NCBI GenBank assembly: GCA_014534415.1
Contig: JACVRM010000042.1
Span: forward strand, 1 to 14,717
From: Thermoleophilia bacterium
GTDB taxonomy: Bacteria > Actinomycetota > Thermoleophilia > Gaiellales > Gaiellaceae
Reading direction: 5' to 3'
Length of the DNA stretch: 14,717 bases
A model generated the notes under the pieces. It saw only the letters and a program-made list of their open reading frames with translations. It was not told the origin of the DNA and ran no database searches. Position numbers and translations under genes: made by a program. Positions 6,682 through 14,220 of this stretch are shown here, piece by piece. Position 1 is the first letter of the stretch. Every line of letters begins with the position of its first letter.

Positions 6682-7368
6682 ATGCCCGTCGCCTCGGTTC
6701 TGTCGGCCGTCACCGAAGCCGTCGTCGAGCTGATCGGCGACCACGGGCTCTACGCCGTCTTCCTGCTGATGCTCGTAGACGCCGTGCTGCCGGCGGCGAG
6801 CGAGCTCGTGATGGTCTACGGCGGCGCGGTCGCGGCCGGCGCGTTCGCCGGCCAGCATGTCGTGCTCTTCGGCGAGCGGCTCGACGAGGGCTTCCCGGCG
6901 TACCTCGCGATTGCCGTCGCCGGCACGGTCGGCTACACGATCGGCTCCGTGGGCGGCTGGCTGATCGGCCTCTACGGCGGACGTCCGCTCGTCGATCGCC
7001 ACGGCCGCTGGCTCCACGTCGGCCCGGAGCGGCTCGAGCGCGCCGAGCGGTGGTTCGCGCGCTGGGGCGATGCCGCCGTCTTCCTCGGCCGGATCACGCC
7101 GGTCGTCCGCTCCTTCGTCGCCATCCCCGCCGGCGTCTTTCGCTTGCGGCTCGTGCCCTACAGCGCCCTGACGCTGCTGGGCTCGGCGATCTGGTGCTTT
7201 GCCTTCGCCGGGATCGGCTGGGCGCTCGGGTCGAACTGGGAGCGTTTCCACGACGCCTTCAAGTACGCCGACTACGCCGTCGCCGCGCTGCTCGTCGCGG
7301 CGGTCGCCTACCTGCTCTTCCGGGCACGCGCACGGACGCGGCGCCGGGCGCTCGAGCGCTCCACCTGA
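6682..7368 (+). CDS. DedA-family membrane protein
   Basis: The 228-residue protein belongs to the DedA/SNARE-associated (VTT) family of inner-membrane proteins, some of which move lipid carriers such as undecaprenyl phosphate or support proton-dependent homeostasis. It has a hydrophobic N-terminal segment with VDAVLPAASELVMVYGG (32-48), where Glu41 and Asp33 are candidate acidic residues of the re-entrant loop. The family block FLGRITPVVRSFVAIPAG spans 134-151, with Arg137 and Arg143 spaced as the two essential arginines of E. coli YqjA-type proteins. Hydrophobic helices follow at about 158-180 and 196-216, and the C-terminus is Arg-rich and probably cytoplasmic. The ATG at 6682 is supported by the preceding TAGACT and by the lack of upstream in-frame alternatives with a ribosome site. 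The gene lies between envelope-related genes, consistent with lipid-carrier or surface-glycan physiology, though that link is inference. Confidence 0.88.
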   Translation: MPVASVLSAVTEAVVELIGDHGLYAVFLLMLVDAVLPAASELVMVYGGAVAAGAFAGQHVVLFGERLDEGFPAYLAIAVAGTVGYTIGSVGGWLIGLYGGRPLVDRHGRWLHVGPERLERAERWFARWGDAAVFLGRITPVVRSFVAIPAGVFRLRLVPYSALTLLGSAIWCFAFAGIGWALGSNWERFHDAFKYADYAVAALLVAAVAYLLFRARARTRRRALERST

Positions 7369-7386
7369 GCGGCCGCCCGACGGCGC

Positions 7387-7392
7387 TAGACT
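7387..7392 (+). promoter_or_regulatory. Candidate -10 element TAGACT before the aminotransferase gene
   Basis: TAGACT ends 8 bases before the GTG at 7401, and there is no ribosome-binding sequence between. The surrounding CTAGACTGGCCGC matches the element at 4915. This supports GTG 7401 as the real start and makes the aminotransferase-dehydratase pair its own unit, although readthrough from dedA, which ends at 7368, is possible. Confidence 0.5.
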
Positions 7393-7400
7393 GGCCGCTC

Positions 7401-8486
7401 GTGCCGAACGTGCCTCTCGTGGACGTGCGCGCGCAGTACGCGTCGCTGCGCGAAGAGATCGGCCGCCGTATCGCCGAGGTCGTCGAGTCCGGCAACTTCA
7501 TCCTCGGTCCGAACGTCGAGGCGTTCGAGCACGAGGCGGCCGACTACCTCGGCGTTCCGGAGACGGTCGGGGTCGCGAACGGCACGGATGCCCTCGTGCT
7601 GGTGCTCGACGCGCTCGAGATCGGCCCGGGCGACGAGGTGATCTGCCCCTCCTTTACGTTCTTCGCGACCGCTGAATCGATCGTGCGGCGCGGCGCCACG
7701 CCGGTGTTCGCCGACGTCGACGCGCAGATGCTGAACCTCGATGCCGAGGACGTGGCTGCGCGGATCACGCCGCGAACGAAGGCGATCGTGCCCGTGCACC
7801 TGTTCGGCCGCCCGGCCGCCCTCGCGGAGCTGGCCGAGCTCGGCCTGCCGCTCGTCGAGGACGCCGCGCAGGCGTTCGGCGCCGCCGGGATCGCGACTAC
7901 CGGCGTCGCGTCGACGTTCAGCTTCTTTCCGACCAAGAACCTCTTCTGCCTCGGCGACGGCGGACTCGTGGCGTGCACCGAGCCGGAGCTCGCCGAACGA
8001 ATCCGCATGCTCCGCTTCCACGGCTCGGAGGCGAAGACGACGTTCGAGTTCGTCGGCTACAACTCGCGCCTGGACGAGCTCCAGGCGGCCGTCCTGCGAC
8101 TCTTCCTGACGAAGCTCGACGAGTGGAATGCGGCGCGGCGCGAGGCGGCCGCGCGGTACGGCGAGCTCGGCCTCGGCGAGCTGTGCGAGCTGCCGGCCGA
8201 CGAGCCGGGGCACGTCTACCACCTGTTCGTCTGCCGCTCGCCCGAGCGCGACCGCCTGCGCGCGGCGCTCACGGAGGCGGGCATCGGCAACGCGCAGTAC
8301 TACCTGCCTCCGCTGCATCTCCAGCCCGCCCTCCGCTTCCTCGGGTACGGCGAGGGTGATCTGCCCGAGACGGAGCGCGCCGCGGCGGAGAACTTCGCGG
8401 TGCCGCTCTGGGCAGGAATCGGAGCCGACGTGCAGGAGCAGGTCGTCGAGACGATCCGGCGTGCAGCCCGGGTCGGTGTCGCGTAA
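7401..8486 (+). CDS. DegT/DnrJ/EryC1-family nucleotide-sugar aminotransferase
   Basis: This PLP-dependent enzyme (361 residues) transfers an amino group to a keto-sugar nucleotide. Landmarks are VPLVDVRAQYASLREEI at the N-terminus, SGNFILGPNVEAFE, VANGTDAL (cofactor phosphate loop), GDEVICPSFTFFAT, IVPVHLFG, VEDAAQAFGA with Asp154 contacting the pyridine nitrogen, and FSFFPTKNL with Lys179 as the Schiff-base lysine. NSRLDELQAAVL follows. The overall pattern is closer to the WbpE/FdtB/QdtB type (3-amino sugars) than to PglE/PseC, but regiochemistry cannot be settled by eye. The segment between Asp154 and Lys179 seems slightly shorter than usual. GTG at 7401 is chosen because the conserved N-terminus begins there and TAGACT precedes it; the open frame extends upstream through dedA and is rejected. 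The TAA overlaps the ATG of the dehydratase gene (TAATG), so the two are coupled. Confidence 0.9.
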   Translation: MPNVPLVDVRAQYASLREEIGRRIAEVVESGNFILGPNVEAFEHEAADYLGVPETVGVANGTDALVLVLDALEIGPGDEVICPSFTFFATAESIVRRGATPVFADVDAQMLNLDAEDVAARITPRTKAIVPVHLFGRPAALAELAELGLPLVEDAAQAFGAAGIATTGVASTFSFFPTKNLFCLGDGGLVACTEPELAERIRMLRFHGSEAKTTFEFVGYNSRLDELQAAVLRLFLTKLDEWNAARREAAARYGELGLGELCELPADEPGHVYHLFVCRSPERDRLRAALTEAGIGNAQYYLPPLHLQPALRFLGYGEGDLPETERAAAENFAVPLWAGIGADVQEQVVETIRRAARVGVA

Positions 8487-10363
8487 TGGTCCCGGTCAAC
8501 CGTCACCGGATCTGGCAGCTGCTCGCGGACGCGGGGCTCGTTGCCGTCGCCTGGTACCTGGCGTTCCAGCTGCGCTTCGACGCGGAGGTCTCTCGCCCGT
8601 ACGAGCGGCTGTTCGAGCGCACGATCCTGCCGGTCGTCGCGCTGAAGCTCGTCGTCTTCGTCGCGTTCGGCTTCTACAACCGCTGGTGGCGCTACGTCTC
8701 CACGCGAGACATGTGGGCGGCCGCGCGCGGCGTGACCGTCGCCTCGCTCGTCGTGCTGCCCGCCATCTATCTCTGGAACCCCGTGCCCGGCTTCCGCGTC
8801 CCGGCCGGCGTCGTCGCCATCGACTGGCTGCTGCTGCTCGCGCTCGTGGCCGGCTCGCGGCTGCTCGCGCGGACGGTCTTCGAGCGGCCCGGCCCGGGAG
8901 AGATCGTCGCGCGCGGGCGGGAGGTGATCGTCGTGGGAGCCGGTGACGCGGGCCAGCTCGTGATCCGCGAGATGCACCGCAACCGCGCGCTCGGCTACTC
9001 GCCGATCGGCCTGCTCGACGACGACCCGCGCAAGAAGAACCTGCGCGTGCACGGCGTCCGCGTGCTCGGCACCACCGCGGAGCTGCCGCGCCTCCTCCGC
9101 GAGCACCGGCCCGACGAGCTCCTGATCGCCATGCCGTCCGCCTCCGGCGAGGCGCGCCAGCGCATCGTCAACGTGGCGCGCGACGAGGGCGTGCCGGTCA
9201 AGACGCTGCCGGGCCTGCACGAGCTGATCTCCGGCGACGCGGCGCTGGCGGGCCAGATCCGCCCCGTCGAGGTCGAGGACGTGCTCGGCCGCGAGCCCGT
9301 CGAGGTGGATCTCGCCGCGCTCGCGTCGTACCTCGCCGGCGAGACGGTGCTCGTGACCGGCGCGGGAGGCTCGATCGGCGCGGAGCTCTGCCGCCAGATC
9401 GCCCGGCTCGGCCCGCAGCGGCTCGTGCTCGTCGAGCAGGCCGAGACCGCGCTCTTCGAGATCGAGCGCGAGCTGGTCGACGAGCGCGGCTTCACCGCCG
9501 CACACCCCGTCATCGCCGACATCGGCAACCGCGTGAAGGCACGCCGGATCTTCGAGAAGTACAGGCCCGGTGTCGTCTTCCACGCCGCCGCCTACAAGCA
9601 CGTGCCGCTGATGGAGGCGAACCCCGTCGAGTCGGTGCGCAACAACGTGCTGGCCACGAAGGTGATGGCGGACGTCGCGAGCGAGTTCGGGGCGCGCCGC
9701 TTCGTGCTCGTCTCGACCGACAAGGCGCTCAACCCGCGCGCGGTCTACGGCCAGTGCAAGACGCTCTGCGAGTGGGTGATCGAGGCCTTCGGGCACCGCG
9801 GCGACGTCGAGACGCGCTTCGTGGCCGTCCGCTTCGGCAACGTGCTCGGCTCTGCCGGGAGCGTGATCAACATCTTCCGACGCCAGATCGCTCGCGGCGG
9901 GCCGCTCACCGTCACCCACCCCGACATGACGCGCTACTTCATGACGATCCCCGAGGCGGTGTCGCTGATCGTGCAGGCGGGCGCGATCGGCGGACGGGGC
10001 GAGATCTTCGTGCTCGACATGGGCGAGCCCGTGCGAATCCTGGACCTCGCTCGCAACATGATCCGGCTCTCCGGCAAGGAGCCGGAGCGCGACATTGCGA
10101 TCGAGTTCGTCGGCGCGCGCGCGGGCGAGAAGCTGCACGAGCAGCTGTGGGGCGAGGGCGAAACGGTTGTCGAGACGCCGCATCCGAAGATCCGGAGCGC
10201 ACGGCGGCCGCCGGTCGACGCGGCGTGGCTCGAGGAGGAGCTCGCGGAGCTCGAGCGGCTCGTCGAGGACGGCGACACGCTCGGCGTTGTGGCGCGTCTC
10301 GCGCGGATCGTCAACGCGCCTCGTCGCGCTGCGACCGCAAGCGAAACCTCGACAGTTCGCTGA
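8486..10363 (+). CDS. Membrane-anchored nucleotide-sugar 4,6-dehydratase (CapD/WbpM/PglF type)
   Basis: This 625-residue protein fits the large UDP-GlcNAc 4,6-dehydratases that start amino-deoxy-sugar synthesis. The first ~135 residues contain four hydrophobic segments (about 10-30, 48-66, 79-98, 108-128). A first Rossmann domain follows with VGAGDAG at 150-156. The catalytic extended-SDR domain begins with VTGAGGSIG at 290-298 and has ADIGN, FHAAAYKHVPLMEANP, STDK at 410-413 and YGQCK with Tyr421 and Lys425, then RFGNVLGS and ARAGEKLHE. In most large members the Tyr position is a Met (VMGATK), so retention of Tyr is notable. ATG 8486 overlaps the aminotransferase stop. Together the two enzymes would make a 4-keto-6-deoxy sugar and then aminate it, for a capsule, O-glycan or lipid-linked saccharide. 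Confidence 0.9.
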   Translation: MVPVNRHRIWQLLADAGLVAVAWYLAFQLRFDAEVSRPYERLFERTILPVVALKLVVFVAFGFYNRWWRYVSTRDMWAAARGVTVASLVVLPAIYLWNPVPGFRVPAGVVAIDWLLLLALVAGSRLLARTVFERPGPGEIVARGREVIVVGAGDAGQLVIREMHRNRALGYSPIGLLDDDPRKKNLRVHGVRVLGTTAELPRLLREHRPDELLIAMPSASGEARQRIVNVARDEGVPVKTLPGLHELISGDAALAGQIRPVEVEDVLGREPVEVDLAALASYLAGETVLVTGAGGSIGAELCRQIARLGPQRLVLVEQAETALFEIERELVDERGFTAAHPVIADIGNRVKARRIFEKYRPGVVFHAAAYKHVPLMEANPVESVRNNVLATKVMADVASEFGARRFVLVSTDKALNPRAVYGQCKTLCEWVIEAFGHRGDVETRFVAVRFGNVLGSAGSVINIFRRQIARGGPLTVTHPDMTRYFMTIPEAVSLIVQAGAIGGRGEIFVLDMGEPVRILDLARNMIRLSGKEPERDIAIEFVGARAGEKLHEQLWGEGETVVETPHPKIRSARRPPVDAAWLEEELAELERLVEDGDTLGVVARLARIVNAPRRAATASETSTVR

Positions 10364-10403
10364 TTCGGCACACTCCCGCGCGGGCGCCCGCCGACGGGCC
10401 CGG

Positions 10404-10409
10404 TAGCGT
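10404..10409 (+). promoter_or_regulatory. Candidate -10 element TAGCGT before the helicase gene
   Basis: TAGCGT fits the looser pattern TANNNT and ends 7 bases before the GTG at 10417, with no ribosome site between, as at the other leaderless-type starts. Just upstream, 10376-10399 is dense in GC dyads (GCCCG-CCGA-CGGGC at 10386-10399), which might terminate the preceding unit. The match to TAG(A/G)CT is partial, so confidence is lower. Confidence 0.3.
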
Positions 10410-10416
10410 CGCTTGC

Positions 10417-12309
10417 GTGGGCCGAGAGGCGATCTTTGCCGGGCTGAACCCCGAGCAGCGGCGCGCCGTGGAGTCGGTGCGCGGCCCCGTCTGCATCCTC
10501 GCGGGCGCGGGCTCGGGCAAGACGACGACGATCACGCGGCGGATCGCCAACCAGGTCGCTGCGGGCGCGTTTCCGCCTTCCGCGATCCTGGCGGTCACGT
10601 TCACCGAGAAAGCGGCGGGCGAGATGCGGCGCCGGCTCGAGGCGCTCGGTGTGCGCGGCGCCGCCGCGCGTACGTTCCATTCGGCCGCGCTCGCGCAGCT
10701 CCGCTACTTCCGGCCGGACGAGTCGCCGCGGATCGTCGCGTCGAAGGCGTTGCCGCTGCGCAATCTGGCCGGCTTCCTGCCGCGCGCGTACCGGTTCCGG
10801 CCTGCCGGCGACCTGGCGACCGAGGTCGAGTGGGCGCAGAACCAGCGCCTTCGCCCGGACACGTACCTCGACGCGCTCGGCGACCACTCGCCGCCGATCC
10901 CGGCCGACCTGATGCAGCGCCTGTTCGCGCGCTACGAACGCTGGAAGCGCGAGGAGGGCGGGGTCGACTTCGAGGACCTCCTCGAGGGCGCGATCCGGCT
11001 GCTCGAGGTGGACGAGCACGCACTCGCGACGGTACGCGAGCGCTACCGCGCTTTCACGGTCGACGAGTACCAGGACGTCAACCTGCTCCAGCAGACGCTG
11101 CTCGATCTCTGGCTGGGCATGCGCGATGACGTCTGCGCGGTCGGCGACGACTACCAGGCGATCTACGGATTCACGGGTGCATCGCCGCGTTACCTGCTCG
11201 CGCTGCCGGAGCGATTCACGGAGGCAACCGTCGTCCGTCTCGAGGCGAACTACCGCTCGACGCCGGAGGTGCTCGCGCTCGCGAACCGGTTGGTTCCGCG
11301 CCTCGGAGGTGCCGAGAAGACCTTGCGCGCCACGCGCGCGAGCGGCCCGGAGCCGGTCGTGCGCGCGTTCGCCGGCGCGGTCGCCGAGACCGACTTCGTC
11401 GTCGAGCGAGCGGGCGCGTTGGCCGAGGACGGGATTCCGCTCGAGGAGCTGGCCGTGCTGGTGCGGACGAACGCGCGAACGGCCGACTTCGAGGAGGCGT
11501 TCCACGAGGCTGGGATTCCGTTCCAGGGTGCGTCGCTGCTCGCACGCGACGCGGCGAGGCAGCTGTTCAAGCGTTTGCGGCGAATCGACGGTCCGCTTGC
11601 CGCCACGGTCTCGCGGGTGGCGCGAGAACAGGGTCTGCTGCACGTCGTCCCCGACGGCCTGGGCGAGCGGGAGCTCACGCGGCAGAACGACCTTGCGCGG
11701 CTGGTTCGGCTCGCGCGAGAGCTGGACGACGGCGCGCTCACGATCGGCGCCTGGCTGACCGAGCTCGAGCGCCGCTTCGGCCCGAATTCCGGCCGCGGCG
11801 TCCACCTGCTCACGCTGCACCGCGCCAAGGGGCTCGAGTTCGACGCCGTCTTCGTGCCGCGCGTCGAGGAGAAGGAGCTGCCGTCGCGGCTGGCGCGGAC
11901 GCCGGAGGAGATCGCTGAGGAGCGGCGGCTGCTGTACGTCGGCATGACGCGCGCACGGTTGCACCTTGCGGTGACGTGGAGCGGCAAGCCGAGCCGGTTT
12001 CTCGTGGAGCTGGGTCTGGCGACGGCGACGCGCCCACGGAAGCCGGAGGCCGGTGACGCGCCCCCGGGCTTCGACGTGCTCAAGGAGTGGCGCCGGCGCC
12101 GCGCGCAGACGGACGGTATCCCGGCATACGTGGTCTTCCACGACGCGACCCTGGCAGAGATCGCCCGCCGCCGCCCGCGCGACGCGAGCGAGCTCGCGGC
12201 GGTCGCCGGCGTAGGTCCAACGAAGCTCGAGCGCTACGGCGCCGACGTCCTCTCGGCACTCGCGGAGGACTGTGCGCCACGTATCGAAGAGGCGGTCAGG
12301 CATAATTAA
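10417..12309 (+). CDS. UvrD/Rep-type superfamily 1A DNA helicase with HRDC domain (UvrD2-like)
   Basis: The 630-residue protein is an ATP-dependent 3'-5' DNA helicase by family. Motifs in order are the Q motif LNPEQRRAV (10-18), Walker A AGAGSGKTT (29-37, Lys35), Ia VTFTEKAAGEM, II DEYQD (216-220), III GDDYQAIYGFTGA (243-255), IV NYRST (278-282), V TLHRAKGLEF (466-475) and VI EERRLLYVGMTRAR (501-514). An HRDC domain fills about 568-625. This order matches mycobacterial UvrD2, but the four-cysteine motif that links helicase core and HRDC in that protein is absent. The stretch between motifs IV and V, which holds the 2B domain, is short. GTG 10417 is chosen because the helicase homology starts there and TAGCGT precedes it; the frame stays open upstream through the dehydratase gene. 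Its last codons contain the lysR promoter region. Confidence 0.9.
   Translation: MGREAIFAGLNPEQRRAVESVRGPVCILAGAGSGKTTTITRRIANQVAAGAFPPSAILAVTFTEKAAGEMRRRLEALGVRGAAARTFHSAALAQLRYFRPDESPRIVASKALPLRNLAGFLPRAYRFRPAGDLATEVEWAQNQRLRPDTYLDALGDHSPPIPADLMQRLFARYERWKREEGGVDFEDLLEGAIRLLEVDEHALATVRERYRAFTVDEYQDVNLLQQTLLDLWLGMRDDVCAVGDDYQAIYGFTGASPRYLLALPERFTEATVVRLEANYRSTPEVLALANRLVPRLGGAEKTLRATRASGPEPVVRAFAGAVAETDFVVERAGALAEDGIPLEELAVLVRTNARTADFEEAFHEAGIPFQGASLLARDAARQLFKRLRRIDGPLAATVSRVAREQGLLHVVPDGLGERELTRQNDLARLVRLARELDDGALTIGAWLTELERRFGPNSGRGVHLLTLHRAKGLEFDAVFVPRVEEKELPSRLARTPEEIAEERRLLYVGMTRARLHLAVTWSGKPSRFLVELGLATATRPRKPEAGDAPPGFDVLKEWRRRRAQTDGIPAYVVFHDATLAEIARRRPRDASELAAVAGVGPTKLERYGADVLSALAEDCAPRIEEAVRHN
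12301..12306 (+). promoter_or_regulatory. Candidate -10 element CATAAT of lysR
   Basis: CATAAT is a near match to the sigma-70 -10 consensus and is the most AT-rich stretch near this junction. It overlaps the end of the helicase gene and ends 8 bases before the lysR ATG at 12315, so the transcript would be almost leaderless. No clear -35 box was seen. Confidence 0.45.
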
Positions 12310-12316
12310 CCCTTAT
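12302..12316 (+). promoter_or_regulatory. Candidate LysR-type operator ATAA-N7-TTAT over the lysR start
   Basis: ATAA (12302-12305) and TTAT (12313-12316) form a perfect 4-base inverted repeat with a 7-base centre. It contains the T-N11-A core (T12303, A12315) typical of LysR-family boxes. It covers the -10 element and the ATG, the place for autorepression. The AGGCATAA octamer at its left edge (12298-12305) recurs at 14183-14190. Confidence 0.4.
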
Positions 12317-13211
12317 GGAAACGCGGCAGCTCGCCGCTTTCTGCGCCGTCGTCGAGCGCAAGAGCTTCTCCCGTGCGGCCGAGCAGCTCGGCGTTTCGCA
12401 GCCCGCGGTCAGCCTCCAGATCGCGGCGCTCGAGAAGCGGCTCGGCCGGCGGCTGATCGACCGCTCCGGTAGGCGCGTCGAGCCGACCGAAGCCGGCCAG
12501 CTGCTCTACCGGCGCGCGCAGCGCATGCTCGCGCTCGAGGAGCAGCTCCTCGAGGACGTGGCGGCCGGTACGGAGGGGGAGCTGCGCGGCACGATCGAGA
12601 TCGGCGCCTCGACGGGGCCGGGCGACAACGTCGTCCCGCTGCTGCTCTGCGAGTTCCAGCAGCGCAACCCGAACGTACACGTGGCGCTCTCGGTGTTCGA
12701 CACCCAGACCGTCGTCGAGCAGGTCGCGCTCCGCGCGCTCGAGCTCGGTGTCGTGGGCGCGGCGCGCCGGCACCGGTCGGTGCGCTTCGAGCCGCTCCTG
12801 CGCGACGAGGTCGTGCTCGCCTGTCCACCCGGTCACCGGATCGCGGGTCGCACGATCACGCTCGACGAGCTGCGCCGGCAACCGCTGATCGTCATGCAGG
12901 AAGGCGCCGGCGTCCGCCAGGTGATCGAGGACGAGCTGCGCGGCGCCGGCATCCGACTTCGTGAGCTGGACATCCGGCTCGAGCTCGGCCTCCAAGAGTC
13001 GGTCAAGAGCGCGGTACGCGCCGGCTACGGCGTCAGCTTCATCTCCCGCTCCGGCGTCGAGGCGGACCTCGCCGCAGGGACGCTCGCCGCCGCGCGCGTC
13101 GACGGACTCGAGCCCGTTCGCGAGATCTCGCTCGTGCGGGCAACCGGCCGCGCACTGACGCGAGCGTCGGACGCCTTCGTGGCCTTCGCGCGCGAGCGAC
13201 TCGCGGCGTGA
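12315..13211 (+). CDS. LysR-family transcriptional regulator
   Basis: The 298-residue protein has the standard LysR length and layout. An N-terminal winged helix-turn-helix spans about 1-60, with SFSRAAEQLGVSQPAVSLQI (17-36) as the helix-turn-helix core and LEKRLGRRLIDR as the wing. A linker helix (about 60-90) precedes the co-inducer domain starting at GTIEIGAST (about 95). The segment GTIEIGASTGPGDNVVPLLL resembles CysL/YwfK-like regulators, but the inducer cannot be predicted. ATG 12315 follows a CATAAT box, and a T-N11-A dyad lies over the start. The TGA overlaps the GTG of the next gene as GTGA, so the regulator is co-translated with a dehydrogenase. That differs from the common divergent arrangement and makes the dehydrogenase gene a likely member of its regulon. 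Confidence 0.92.
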   Translation: METRQLAAFCAVVERKSFSRAAEQLGVSQPAVSLQIAALEKRLGRRLIDRSGRRVEPTEAGQLLYRRAQRMLALEEQLLEDVAAGTEGELRGTIEIGASTGPGDNVVPLLLCEFQQRNPNVHVALSVFDTQTVVEQVALRALELGVVGAARRHRSVRFEPLLRDEVVLACPPGHRIAGRTITLDELRRQPLIVMQEGAGVRQVIEDELRGAGIRLRELDIRLELGLQESVKSAVRAGYGVSFISRSGVEADLAAGTLAAARVDGLEPVREISLVRATGRALTRASDAFVAFARERLAA

Positions 13212-14182
13212 TCGTTCGCTGGGGGGTCGGTCAGCTCGGCCCACTGCTCCGCGAGCTCGCTGTCGAGACGCCGCTGCTCGTCACGAGCGAGCGCTGGCGC
13301 GACGCCGACGTGCCGGTCGCGCTCCGCTTCACGAACGTCCGCCCGCACACGCCCGCCGCGTCCGTGCAGGCTGCCGCAGTAGCGGCGGAGGCGTCCGACG
13401 GGCTCGTCGCGCTCGGCGGCGGCAGCGCGATCGACACCGCCAAGGCGGTCTCCGCGCGGACGGGCCTGCCGGTCGTTTCGGTACCGACCACCTACTCCGG
13501 CGCCGAGTGGACGACGTTCTTCGGAACGCGAGACGAGCAGCGCGGTGTCAAGGGCGGCGGCTCAGGCGCGCGCCTGGCCGGCATCGTCTACGAGCCTGAG
13601 CTGACGCTCGACCTGCCTCGCGACCTAACGGGCGGGACGGCGCTGAACGCGCTCGCGCACTGCGCCGAGGCGCTCTACACGCGCACCCGCGCACCCGGCG
13701 GTGACCCGCACGCCCTCCGCGGCGCCGCGCTGATCGCCGACTCACTGCCGGCCGTCCTCGAGAACGGGCACGACCTCGAAGCGCGCACGCGCCTGCTCGA
13801 AGGTGCCATGCACGCGGGGGCCGCTCTGGCGGCGTCGTTCATGGGGCTTGCGCACGCGATGGCGCAGGCACTCGGTGGGCGCTACGGCCTGCCGCACGGT
13901 GCGCTGAACGCGATCTGCCTGCCGGTCGCGCTGCGCTTCAACGAGCTGGCCGCGCGCGCGGCGATCCGGCGCTTCGGCGAGGCGCTGGGGGAGCAGGACG
14001 TCGCGGCTGCGACGCAGCGGCTCGCGCGCCTGGCCGGGTACGAGCGTCTCCGTGACCTGGGAGTTCCGCGCGACGAGCTAGACGTGGTCGCCGCTGAGGT
14101 CGTCGAGCGTCCGGCCGCTCGCGCGAACCCGCGTTCCGCGACGGCGGCGGAGGTTGCCGAACTGCTCCGCGCCGCGTATTGA
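13208..14182 (+). CDS. Maleylacetate reductase-like iron-containing alcohol dehydrogenase family protein
   Basis: The 324-residue protein is an NAD(P)H-dependent dehydrogenase of the group III family. It has GGGSAIDTAK starting at 70 (dinucleotide binding), VPTTYSGAEWT at 92-102, and a metal-site region NALAHCAEALY at 147-157 with His151. GLAHAMAQALGG and LPHG place His216 and His230 fourteen residues apart, as in FucO. Asn147 replaces the metal-binding Asp, as is usual in maleylacetate reductases. Those enzymes reduce maleylacetate to 3-oxoadipate in the breakdown of hydroxyquinol, resorcinol or chlorocatechols. The protein is about 25 residues shorter than typical, mostly at the N-terminus. 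No ring-cleavage dioxygenase or 3-oxoadipate gene is in view, so the substrate is uncertain. GTG 13208 overlaps the lysR stop as GTGA; no good ribosome site is evident, consistent with coupling. Confidence 0.82.
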   Translation: MIVRWGVGQLGPLLRELAVETPLLVTSERWRDADVPVALRFTNVRPHTPAASVQAAAVAAEASDGLVALGGGSAIDTAKAVSARTGLPVVSVPTTYSGAEWTTFFGTRDEQRGVKGGGSGARLAGIVYEPELTLDLPRDLTGGTALNALAHCAEALYTRTRAPGGDPHALRGAALIADSLPAVLENGHDLEARTRLLEGAMHAGAALAASFMGLAHAMAQALGGRYGLPHGALNAICLPVALRFNELAARAAIRRFGEALGEQDVAAATQRLARLAGYERLRDLGVPRDELDVVAAEVVERPAARANPRSATAAEVAELLRAAY

Positions 14183-14186
14183 AGGC

Positions 14187-14201
14187 ATAAGCTCTCGAAA
14201 T
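14187..14201 (+). promoter_or_regulatory. Candidate second LysR-type box before the flavoprotein gene
   Basis: ATAA-N7-AAAT contains a T-N11-A core (T14188, A14200) and starts in the same AGGCATAA octamer (14183-14190) as the box over lysR. It is an imperfect dyad. Its centre is about 38 bases before the transcription start predicted from TAGACT at 14221, near where LysR activators bind. GCTC/GAGC (14191-14205) forms an overlapping dyad. The 53-base gap is clearly more AT-rich than its surroundings. Confidence 0.3.
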
Positions 14202-14220
14202 GAGCACGATTAGCAATTGG

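Noticed and set aside
4915..7251. A 778-codon open frame on the - strand across the glycosidase and dedA genes
   Set aside because: Its product is a low-complexity Arg/Ala/Asp/Glu mixture with no motif, and it lies opposite two genes with clear family signatures. Long antisense frames are expected in DNA with high third-position GC.
6276..7400. N-terminal extension of the aminotransferase frame
   Set aside because: The extension runs through the glycosidase end and all of dedA in another frame and is Arg-rich without homology. The family N-terminus begins at GTG 7401 behind a TAGACT element.
10376..10399. GC dyads before the helicase gene as an intrinsic terminator
   Set aside because: The stems are only about five base pairs and no U-tract follows, so I mention them but do not list a terminator.
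9754..10416. N-terminal extension of the helicase frame into the dehydratase gene
   Set aside because: It overlaps conserved dehydratase sequence. Helicase homology begins a few residues after GTG 10417.
9934..12303. A 789-codon - strand open frame opposite the helicase gene
   Set aside because: It has no recognisable domain, and the + strand holds all helicase motifs in order. The same applies to - strand frames at 8300-10183, 1615-2772, 3237-4643 and 12306-13244.
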